Assembly: GCA_017399665.1 (NCBI GenBank)
Contig: JAFQBR010000131.1
Coordinates: 1-15,380 of the forward strand
Length of the DNA: 15,380 nt
Reading direction: 5' to 3'
Origin: Clostridia bacterium
GTDB taxonomy: Bacteria > Bacillota_A > Clostridia > Christensenellales > Borkfalkiaceae
In this document: positions 7,494 through 14,255 of the stretch, piece after piece
Layout of the letters: the number at the start of each line of letters is the position of its first letter
Numbering within the stretch: the stretch's first letter is position 1
Notes under the pieces: generated by a model
The model's input: the letters and a program-made list of their open reading frames with translations, nothing else
Told to the model about the DNA's origin: nothing
Databases searched by the model: none
Program-made: the position numbers and the translations under genes

Positions 7494-10112
7494 TTAACCT
7501 ACAACGATTTCCATTTGTGCATTACCGCTACCGCTATAATAGCTGTAATATATTTCGTCGCCGTAATATAACGTGCCTACAACCTCTTTTCTAATTTCGT
7601 AAGAGTAGTCTACCTTTGCGCCCGTTTGTGTAAATGTATAAGTAGCGTCGCTCATTACTACTCCATCTCTAACACCGTATACGGTACAAACGGTAGTATT
7701 ACCTTTATCTTCGATTTTTACCTGTTCGGTGTAGTTGCCTTCTTTAAGTGTATAAACTATCTTGTTATCTTTAATACAAACACAACCGTTTGCCTGTTCT
7801 TTACCATCATAGGTAACTACAAATTTAATAACTTCAGAGCCGTCTTCAACGTTTCTAGCATATTCTAAGTTAATAACGGTTAAATGTTCAACTTCACCGG
7901 TTACAACCCATTCTTCTTGCTGAGTTGCCTCATTATAAACGAATTCACCAACTGTTTCAGTTGTGTAATCTCTAAGAGTCGCTTTAAAAGCGGTTAAGCC
8001 GTGAGTATCGTCAACCGTTGTTTCAAGATCAACTAAATCATTACTTACGTCTTGGTATCCTTCGTTATACATGGGATTTGCAATCGTTCCATTAAAGACC
8101 TCTTTTAAAGTGCTTTCAACGTCTAAAAGAAGCTCGTTATCGTAAGCAAATACTTCAATTACGTTAACTATTGATTCAATCACTTCATCTATTGCTATAC
8201 GAGCAATCGCTTCAACCCCTTCACTAAGGATAGCACCATCCATTAATCTCATTATTTCTTCAAACGTAACGTCTACAAATGGGCTGGGCATTAAACAGCT
8301 AACTATTTCTTGTAAAGAGTCTATTAGTTGGTTTATTCTAACGTTTGCGTCAACTTGAGGCGCACCAACAGTACCTGCAAATAAATCTGTAAGAAGCTCT
8401 TCCACACCGTAAATTAATTGGTCGTAATCGGGAATAGCGTTAGCAGTAATACTTGCAAACATTTCGATTACGCTATCAAGCTCAATGTGCCTTGTCTTTC
8501 CTAAGAAATACTTTAACTCTGTATAACCGTAAATGTTTTGAAGCTCATCAAAAACAGCATCAATAATGGGGTTTGCCACGAATTGGTCAACTATCATTTT
8601 AATTTCAGCTAACGCACCGGCAACCGTTGTTTGACCGTTTATTCTTACAGCTTCAAATTCGTCTGAAGAATTATAAACCAATTCAAAAGTAACGTATTGA
8701 GGAATAATACCAACGACGCCTTCTATCGTTTCAATAACGCTTTCGCTTGTGCCTAAGTATAAAGCTAAAAGCTCGTCTACGGTGATAATATCAAGAGAGT
8801 CCGTTAAAGAAAGGAATACTGCCTTCATATCTTCAACAGTAAAGCTTTCGGGTACTAAGCCAAGTTCAACTACTGCTTCGTGTAAAGTAAGGTCGTGCGC
8901 TGACTGTATTATGCTAACGATACTTTGATTTACTCCAAATCTACTAAGAATAAGAACGTCAATAATATCGTGAATTCTATTCACGTCAATATTACAGCTT
9001 TCAGATAAAGCTATAATAGTGTTTGAAATTTCTCTTATAGTCATTGCGGGCATATTTTCAATAAATTCACAAATATTATCAAAACTGCCTTCGCCGTAAA
9101 CTTCGTTTAAGTAATCCTTTAAAAGCTTGCCGTCCATTTCGTTTAAGAAAACGCTTACAGCATTAAAGTTAAGCTCTAATACGGTGTTTTCACCCTCTTC
9201 CTTAGCAATATATCCCTCTTCTAAGAATAAAGAAACTAAACCGTCTACTTTATTTACGTATTCTTTACTGATAATTTCCGTAAGCGTTAACGATTCGAAC
9301 ACTTTTACAATAGAAGGTATGGTGTTTATAATAACTTCCATCTCTAGCATTACTCCAGGATTTATAACGGGCATACCGGGCATGCGCATATCTGCTAGTA
9401 ATGAATAGATTAAAGCGTTTGCGTCCATTTTGCTGAAAGTGCTATAGCCAGCCCCTTCATCTTCGATAGACCATGATACTTGGTTACCGTTTACGTAAAC
9501 GTAAATTTTTGTTTCTGTTTTCGCAACAGTTAGGTCATCAGGATTGGTAGTTTCATCAAATATTGCTGAACCTTCCTTACAGCTGAACTTGAAGAAACCA
9601 ACGAATTCACCGCTAAGTGTGTTAATTTCTGCCTCTTCAATAGCAAATTCATAGCCGTTTTTATAACCAACTACCATAGAACGATCTTCGTAAACCACGT
9701 CGTAGTTAACGTTTTGCATATTACCGTTCGCACTCCATTTTAGTTTAACAGGACCAAACGCCTGAACTAAAAGATCAGAAATTTCGGGAATAATTACGGG
9801 AACTACGTCAATTTCGCGTGATTCAGATTCGTCGCACGCACTACAAGTGTTAACTCTAAGACCTTTTTCGGTTGTAGTGGGGAAACGCTTAACCTCGCTA
9901 ACGAAAGTGTGCCCAACAGCGGGAACTTTGCTATCTACAAAGGTTTTACCGCAGCTACAGGTATGAGTTGTAAAGCCTTCTTCCGTACAAGTGGGGGCTG
10001 TTACAACGGGAACATAGTTATGCGTGTGCTTTTGTGGTTTACAAGAAGCAAACAAAGCGGTTGCCATAATCACAGCAAGCACTAAAGAGCATAAACGTTT
10101 AATTGCCTTCAT
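7494..10112 (-). CDS. Large lipoprotein with N-terminal Cys/His module
   Basis: 872 residues from ATG 10110-10112, behind a strong AAAGGAGAG site. The signal peptide ends in lipobox FASC with Cys24. A Cys/His module follows (His29, His31, Cys42, CxC at 52-54, GH at 67-68), then a degenerate second half with Cys90 and Cys93. Next come a beta-rich stretch (about 110-220), a long acidic helical region (about 235-690, many Glu/Ile/Val-rich helices) and a beta-rich tail (about 690-872) ending near a Tyr-rich strand. The mature protein is strongly acidic. No enzyme motif is visible and I do not recognise the body. The central segment reading VTFELVYNSSDEFEAV is similar in pattern to one in the lipoprotein at 14256-15380. 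It has its own promoter. A structural or binding role at the cell surface is only an inference. Confidence 0.9.
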   Translation of the reverse strand: MKAIKRLCSLVLAVIMATALFASCKPQKHTHNYVPVVTAPTCTEEGFTTHTCSCGKTFVDSKVPAVGHTFVSEVKRFPTTTEKGLRVNTCSACDESESREIDVVPVIIPEISDLLVQAFGPVKLKWSANGNMQNVNYDVVYEDRSMVVGYKNGYEFAIEEAEINTLSGEFVGFFKFSCKEGSAIFDETTNPDDLTVAKTETKIYVYVNGNQVSWSIEDEGAGYSTFSKMDANALIYSLLADMRMPGMPVINPGVMLEMEVIINTIPSIVKVFESLTLTEIISKEYVNKVDGLVSLFLEEGYIAKEEGENTVLELNFNAVSVFLNEMDGKLLKDYLNEVYGEGSFDNICEFIENMPAMTIREISNTIIALSESCNIDVNRIHDIIDVLILSRFGVNQSIVSIIQSAHDLTLHEAVVELGLVPESFTVEDMKAVFLSLTDSLDIITVDELLALYLGTSESVIETIEGVVGIIPQYVTFELVYNSSDEFEAVRINGQTTVAGALAEIKMIVDQFVANPIIDAVFDELQNIYGYTELKYFLGKTRHIELDSVIEMFASITANAIPDYDQLIYGVEELLTDLFAGTVGAPQVDANVRINQLIDSLQEIVSCLMPSPFVDVTFEEIMRLMDGAILSEGVEAIARIAIDEVIESIVNVIEVFAYDNELLLDVESTLKEVFNGTIANPMYNEGYQDVSNDLVDLETTVDDTHGLTAFKATLRDYTTETVGEFVYNEATQQEEWVVTGEVEHLTVINLEYARNVEDGSEVIKFVVTYDGKEQANGCVCIKDNKIVYTLKEGNYTEQVKIEDKGNTTVCTVYGVRDGVVMSDATYTFTQTGAKVDYSYEIRKEVVGTLYYGDEIYYSYYSGSGNAQMEIVVG

Positions 10113-10128
10113 AATAATCTCTCCTTTC

Positions 10129-10149
10129 TACCAATATTTTTACTTGGTA
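10129..10149 (-). promoter_or_regulatory. Leader hairpin next to the ribosome site
   Basis: TACCAA (10129-10134) pairs with TTGGTA (10144-10149) directly before the AAAGGAGAG of the 872-residue lipoprotein gene. It could affect ribosome access or mRNA stability; short stem, so weak evidence. Confidence 0.35.
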
Positions 10150-10196
10150 TGATATTTGACCGTATAAAAACTAAAAAACTGCATGTTTTTTGTCCG

Positions 10197-10214
10197 CACA
10201 GTATTTATACTGTG
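10197..10214. promoter_or_regulatory. Inverted repeat across the predicted transcription start
   Basis: CACAGTA (10197-10203) and TACTGTG (10208-10214) are perfect arms with a 4-nt spacer. The site covers the predicted start near 10211. It could be an operator for a dimeric repressor or a 5'-end stabilising hairpin in the mRNA. Confidence 0.45.
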
Positions 10215-10217
10215 TTA

Positions 10218-10246
10218 ATTGTAACACTTAAAGAAATTAAAGTCAA
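10218..10246 (-). promoter_or_regulatory. Sigma-A-type promoter of the 872-residue lipoprotein gene
   Basis: On the minus strand -35 is TTGACT (10241-10246) and -10 is TACAAT (10218-10223), with 17 nt between. The leader is about 100 nt. The remaining part of this 490-base gap (about 10250-10500) is AT-rich and shows nothing I can name. Confidence 0.75.
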
Positions 10247-10500
10247 TAACAAAGCTCTATATTATCAAATTTTAAATATTTTTTTACTTACGCCATCTTT
10301 TAGCATTCGCTTAAATAATGCTTAATAAAACATAATGCAAGGAAAAGGACTTAAATAAAGCTTCACGCTCCTTAAAAAAGTGTGGTTTAATCTAAAACTC
10401 TTTTCTTTCTATTCAAGACGTAAACGTATAACCTATTACTATAATACGTTAGCCTTAGCGTACACGCAATAAAACCCGCTCATAGCTAGCAAAAAAGTTT

Positions 10501-10540
10501 AAAAAAACCCACGTATAGGTCGATTATCTCAATATACGGG
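10501..10540 (-). terminator. Second terminator of the stalk-protein gene, copy B of the TAATCGACCTATA family
   Basis: CGTATA (10512-10517) pairs with TATACG (10533-10538), extended by CC/GG across one bulged base. On the minus strand it is followed by T7 (10501-10507). The loop region holds TAATCGACCTATA on the minus strand (10514-10526). Confidence 0.75.
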
Positions 10541-10544
10541 CATA

Positions 10545-10578
10545 AAAAAAGCTTAGCGTAAAGCCAAGCTTTTTATTT
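10545..10578 (-). terminator. First terminator of the stalk-protein gene
   Basis: On the minus strand AAAAAGCTT and AAGCTTTTT arms pair around a GC-containing inner stem, followed by T7. It begins about 26 nt past the stop codon at 10604 and is backed up by the second terminator. Confidence 0.85.
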
Positions 10579-10603
10579 TTATTTGTTATATGCAACAGCC
10601 TTA

Positions 10604-13600
10604 TTAAACAACAACAACCGCTGTGCTTGTGGGAGCAAAGAAACCGCTGAAATAAAAGGTTGGAATCCCATCAGTAGAAGATGAAGTGGTGTTTGCGCGG
10701 TAGTATGAAATAACTATAAGATCACCGGCGTTGCAGGTAAATGATTTGATAGTATCTACATAGTTTTGAGTAACCTTTGTGTAATACAATATGGTTGAAC
10801 CTGTGGTTAAGTTTTTAATGGTTAACATATAAGCGCTGTTTGTGCCCGACATCTCATTATTATAACTTATAGTATGAGTACCGCTTTCGTGCGCAACAAA
10901 ATAAAGGTGATTTTGCATATAATCGTAAGTGTTACTTGTTGAGCCAGCGTAATATTTGCTTTGAGAAGGATATTTATATGCTTCTATTAGCGTTTCACTT
11001 TTACCGCTGTAAGACATTGATTTCCAACCGGCATATAGAGTAAAATCCTCTGTTATCTCACCACTAAAATTATATCTTGAAGTACAAGCACTATCTAAAT
11101 ACCAGCCCCTAAACGCGTAATCACTTCTTGTGGGCGTTGTTGGATATGCTAGTGTTTGCCCGTTTTTTACCGTTACGGTAGAGGGGTTTTTGCCAGAGTA
11201 ATTATAATTATACGTTATGGTAACGTAATCTTTTTTCAAAATTTCCCAAACGGTTGACTCTCCGTTTACATAGTGCCAATAATTGCCCTCTTCCGTAGGC
11301 TGAATTTCAGTATAATAATAACGCGTTGCCTCTGCTAATTTATTATTTCCTAACGTACTAATATCAATATTATCCCAATCGCTTTCTGCACCCAAATAAT
11401 AGACGCTTGTTAGTAAGTTACAATTATAAAAAGCGTTATCACCAATAGAAGTTATGCTATCACCTATTACCACCCTTGAAAGGGCTGAGTAATTACTAAA
11501 AGCCCCGCTTGCAATAACCTCTGTGTGACCGTGAGTGATGATAGCTGAAAGATTAGCACTTGCACCTTTTATCAAGGCAAAATACGAATTAGTAGGACTA
11601 GTAAGATATTCACAGTTGCCGTGCGTATTAAATTGCAAATTGTTGCAGGAATAAAACGCGCCTTCACTAATTGCTGTTACGCTATCCGGTATTACTACCG
11701 AGCTTAAACTACTACAAGAAGAAAACGCATACGCACCAATGGTTAATAAAGCGTTGGGCAAAGCAACTGATTTTATGCTGTTGTTATTTTCAAAAGCGTT
11801 ATTGCAAATAGTAGTTACGGGTTTACCTTGGTATTCTTCTGCAATGCGAACGTTTACGGCTGTGCCCGCGTAGCCTATTACTTCGGCATAAGTGCCGTCT
11901 GCAGAAAGGTCGTATTCAACGCCTGCGGTTGGTCCAACTAAGCCGCCGCAAACAGAACAAAAATCAGAATTTAACACGGTGTGTTCTGCGTAATCTTTAG
12001 TTGAACCGCAGGTAGCGCAATTATACCAATGAAAAGTTGTATCGTAAGAATAATAAGTGTTCCAAGGGTGGTCTGTAATGGAAATATAGTTATCTATTTC
12101 TTCCTTAAAACAGTTTGAACAGGTTTTCGTATCGTACCCCTCTTCTTGACAGGTGGGTGCGGTTGTAACCACCGACCAATTATGATCTTTATCAATTCCC
12201 TGCTTCCACTCCACAGTGCTACAGCTTGAGCATACGCGATAGTATAAACGCTGTTCGCAATAAACGCTTTCCTCGCTATAAAGACACCATTCGCCAAAGT
12301 TATGCTCAGTCTTATTGGGGCTTTTAATTGTTTGCGAACTGCCGTCTGCAAAGGTAAGAATTAAGTCCCCGTTATCTGCAAACTGTACGCTCGTTATATT
12401 TAAGCCCTTTTCAAGTTCTACTATTCTATCTGTAAGCGCTGTTATTATTTGAGCATTGTTTGTATTTTGCGTTTTTAAGCTTTCAATAACCCCTTCTATC
12501 TCTGCAATTTTACTCTCGTAAGTGCCTTTTAATGAATTTATTGCATTTTCTAACGCTGTTTTGTTGCTTGCAATAGTTTTGTTTGCGCCGTCTATTGCAC
12601 CCTGCAGTTCTTCTACCTTTACAAGGTATTCTTCTTTAAGCTTGGCAATTTCCTCTGCGTTCTCTTCATCTTTAGCGTTAAGCTCTAAAACCTTACTTTC
12701 GTAATCGGCCTTAAGCGTTGCCAATGCTTGGGCGTTTTCGTTATCGCTTGCAATAAGCTCCTCTATTTTAGCAAGATATGTTTCCTTAAGCTTGGCAATT
12801 TCCTGTGCGTTCTCTTCGTCTTTAGCGTTAAGCTCTAAAACCTTACTTTCGTAATCAGCCTTAAGCGTTGCCAATGCTTGAGCGTTTTCGTTATCGCTTG
12901 CAATCAGCTCCTCTATTTTAGCAAGATATGCTTCTTTAAGCTTGGCAATTGCCTGTGCGTTCTCTTCGTCTTTAGCCTCAAGCTCTAAAACCTTACTTTC
13001 GTAATCAGCCTTAAGCGTTGCTAGCTCCTCTGCGTTTGTACCCTCTATTAGTCCTTGCAACTGTTCTAGTTTAGCAAGATATTCCTCTTTTAACTTGGCT
13101 ATTGCCTGCGCGTTTTCTTCATCTTTGGAGTTAAGGTCTGCTATTTTATTTTCGTAATCAGCCTTAAGCTCAGCTAATTCATCAGCATTTGCACCGTCTG
13201 CACCAATAAGCTCTTCAACTTTACTTAAATATTCCTCTTCTAAATCTGCAAGCGCCTCACTTGTTGCCTTATCTTGCGCGTTTAACTGATTAATTTGCGT
13301 TTGATATTCATTCTTAAACGCCGTTAGCTTGTCTTCATTTGCACTATCTGCTAAAACAAGCTTTTCAATCTCTGCAAGATATTTATTATCTAGTGCAAAA
13401 ATTGCATCCTTGTTTTCTTTATCTTTAGCTTCAAGCTCTAAAGCCTTTCTTTCGTATTCCGCTTTAAAGGACTCTAAAGCCTGTGCATTTGCCCTATCGT
13501 TTGCAATAAGCTCTTCAACTTTTGCAAAATATTTATTGCCTAACGCAACAATATCCTCTTTATTTTCTTTATCTGCACTTTTAAGCTCTGCAAGCGTGGT

Positions 13601-13873
13601 TTGATATTCGCTTTTTAAAGCGGAAATGGCTAAAGTGTTTTGCTCAATCGCCTGCAATAACTGCTCGTTTTTTATCTCGTATTCACTTTCTAATGCAAAA
13701 ATAAAGGACTGAAGTTCGCTTTTGTTTTTATCTACGCTTGTTCGAAGTTCGCTAATTAAGCTGTCCGTTTCGTCTTTAGTGTAACTAGTGGCAATACTGA
13801 CAACCGTGCCCGCTGTCGACAGCGCTACTACCGAGCTTAAAATAATCGTAATAAGTTTTAGGTGATTTTTCAT
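10604..13873 (-). CDS. Surface protein: coiled-coil stalk, Cys modules, BspA-type LRR, InlB-type repeat
   Basis: 1089 residues, one of the longest genes here and likely an adhesin-like surface protein. Residues 5-27 form a signal peptide or uncleaved membrane anchor without a lipobox. Residues about 32-488 are a continuous coiled coil of 25-residue half-units (50-residue pairs) rich in Ala, Glu, Leu and Lys. A Cys/His cluster follows (about 520-645, several CxxC pairs, one TTAPTC module like the neighbouring lipoproteins). Then come BspA-type leucine-rich repeats (about 660-835; AFxxCxxLxxVxIPxSV pattern), an InlB/Listeria-Bacteroides-type repeat ending FTLYAGW (about 880-955), and a beta-rich C-terminal domain. 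No LPXTG motif or C-terminal membrane anchor is present, so a membrane-held stalk presenting the LRR head is the simplest model (inference). ATG 13871-13873 is chosen for its AAGGGG site; the alternative would be TTG. Confidence 0.9.
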   Translation of the reverse strand: MKNHLKLITIILSSVVALSTAGTVVSIATSYTKDETDSLISELRTSVDKNKSELQSFIFALESEYEIKNEQLLQAIEQNTLAISALKSEYQTTLAELKSADKENKEDIVALGNKYFAKVEELIANDRANAQALESFKAEYERKALELEAKDKENKDAIFALDNKYLAEIEKLVLADSANEDKLTAFKNEYQTQINQLNAQDKATSEALADLEEEYLSKVEELIGADGANADELAELKADYENKIADLNSKDEENAQAIAKLKEEYLAKLEQLQGLIEGTNAEELATLKADYESKVLELEAKDEENAQAIAKLKEAYLAKIEELIASDNENAQALATLKADYESKVLELNAKDEENAQEIAKLKETYLAKIEELIASDNENAQALATLKADYESKVLELNAKDEENAEEIAKLKEEYLVKVEELQGAIDGANKTIASNKTALENAINSLKGTYESKIAEIEGVIESLKTQNTNNAQIITALTDRIVELEKGLNITSVQFADNGDLILTFADGSSQTIKSPNKTEHNFGEWCLYSEESVYCEQRLYYRVCSSCSTVEWKQGIDKDHNWSVVTTAPTCQEEGYDTKTCSNCFKEEIDNYISITDHPWNTYYSYDTTFHWYNCATCGSTKDYAEHTVLNSDFCSVCGGLVGPTAGVEYDLSADGTYAEVIGYAGTAVNVRIAEEYQGKPVTTICNNAFENNNSIKSVALPNALLTIGAYAFSSCSSLSSVVIPDSVTAISEGAFYSCNNLQFNTHGNCEYLTSPTNSYFALIKGASANLSAIITHGHTEVIASGAFSNYSALSRVVIGDSITSIGDNAFYNCNLLTSVYYLGAESDWDNIDISTLGNNKLAEATRYYYTEIQPTEEGNYWHYVNGESTVWEILKKDYVTITYNYNYSGKNPSTVTVKNGQTLAYPTTPTRSDYAFRGWYLDSACTSRYNFSGEITEDFTLYAGWKSMSYSGKSETLIEAYKYPSQSKYYAGSTSNTYDYMQNHLYFVAHESGTHTISYNNEMSGTNSAYMLTIKNLTTGSTILYYTKVTQNYVDTIKSFTCNAGDLIVISYYRANTTSSSTDGIPTFYFSGFFAPTSTAVVVV
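12631..13020 (-). repeat. In-frame 150-bp tandem repeat encoding the stalk
   Basis: Units starting at 12661 and 12811 are 150 bp and differ at only 7 positions by my count. The first 60 bp of the next unit at 12961 and the last 30 bp before 12661 also match. Each unit encodes 50 residues made of two related 25-residue halves. More diverged units continue to about 13600. The near-identity points to recent duplication or gene conversion. Confidence 0.9.
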
Positions 13874-13879
13874 AACTTT

Positions 13880-13885
13880 CCCCTT
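13880..13885 (-). promoter_or_regulatory. Ribosome binding site fixing the stalk-protein start
   Basis: AAGGGG on the minus strand, 6 nt before the ATG at 13873. The in-frame TTG at 13897 lies upstream of it, in a run of leader U residues, and has no ribosome site. Confidence 0.75.
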
Positions 13886-13898
13886 AAAAAAATGCAAT

Positions 13899-13962
13899 AA
13901 AAAATGCCGAACGTAAAGCAGTCAACACCCCAAAAACATGTATTCTTTAGCCTTTACGCTCG
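13899..13962 (-). promoter_or_regulatory. Terminator-like hairpin in the stalk-protein leader
   Basis: In the minus-strand RNA CGAGCGUAAAG (13952-13962) can pair along its full length with CUUUACGUUCG (13908-13918), with one G-U pair, across a 33-nt loop. GCA and then U6 (13899-13904) follow. This has the form of an intrinsic terminator placed within the leader, about 25 nt before the start codon, so attenuation is possible. No known riboswitch family is recognised. Confidence 0.45.
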
Positions 13963-13990
13963 AAACCTTAAACACCAAAAAGAAGGATTA

Positions 13991-14016
13991 TTAATTAAAA
14001 GCGTGCTTTTAATTAA
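13991..14016. promoter_or_regulatory. Long perfect palindrome in the stalk-protein leader
   Basis: TTAATTAAAAGC (13991-14002) is perfectly inverted as GCTTTTAATTAA (14005-14016) with only 2 nt between. It lies about 30-55 nt downstream of the predicted transcription start. It could be an operator or form an RNA stem; AT-richness makes partial chance origin possible. Confidence 0.5.
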
Positions 14017-14051
14017 AAATATCTTTAAGATGTTAATTTTATCAACAAAGG

Positions 14052-14080
14052 ATTATAGCATTTCTGTATTCATTTGTCAA
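14052..14080 (-). promoter_or_regulatory. Perfect-consensus sigma-A promoter of the stalk-protein gene
   Basis: On the minus strand -35 is TTGACA (14075-14080) and -10 is TATAAT (14052-14057), with 17 nt between and an added TGC just before the -10. Both hexamers are exact consensus. The start is predicted near 14045, giving a leader of about 170 nt. With such a strong promoter, control would have to act on the leader or by a repressor. Confidence 0.9.
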
Positions 14081-14178
14081 TATTTTTTATGTTTTACATA
14101 AAACCTGCTTAACTAGCACAAACAAGCCATTAAACAAAAATTAACAAAATAGTGTATTTTTTATTAACAATAAATCAA

Positions 14179-14213
14179 AAAAGTGCCGTTATAAGTCGAT
14201 TAACGGCACTTTT
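14179..14213 (-). terminator. Terminator of the right-edge lipoprotein gene, copy C of the TAATCGACCTATA family
   Basis: A perfect 13-bp stem, AAAAGTGCCGTTA (14179-14191) with TAACGGCACTTTT (14201-14213), followed on the minus strand by a run of six T. Its loop and stem top carry TAATCGACTTATA on the minus strand (14190-14202), one base different from copies A and B. Confidence 0.9.
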
Positions 14214-14255
14214 GTTTGTTTTTAATAAATTTATTCTTTTTAATTCTTAAAAATA

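Noticed and set aside
12094..12351. 85-codon open frame on the minus strand within the stalk-protein gene
   Set aside because: It is an out-of-frame shadow of the Cys-rich part of that gene, which is intact through this region.
12631..13020. Regularly spaced repeats that could suggest a CRISPR array
   Set aside because: Units are 150 bp, contiguous without unique spacers, and stay in the reading frame of a coiled-coil protein.
13920..13945. A five-codon reading frame (ATG to TGA) in the stalk-protein leader
   Set aside because: It has no ribosome site and its sequence shows no regulatory codon run, so a leader peptide cannot be supported.
13873..14045. Known riboswitch in the stalk-protein leader
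   Set aside because: I see no conserved core of a family I know; only the hairpins described can be supported.
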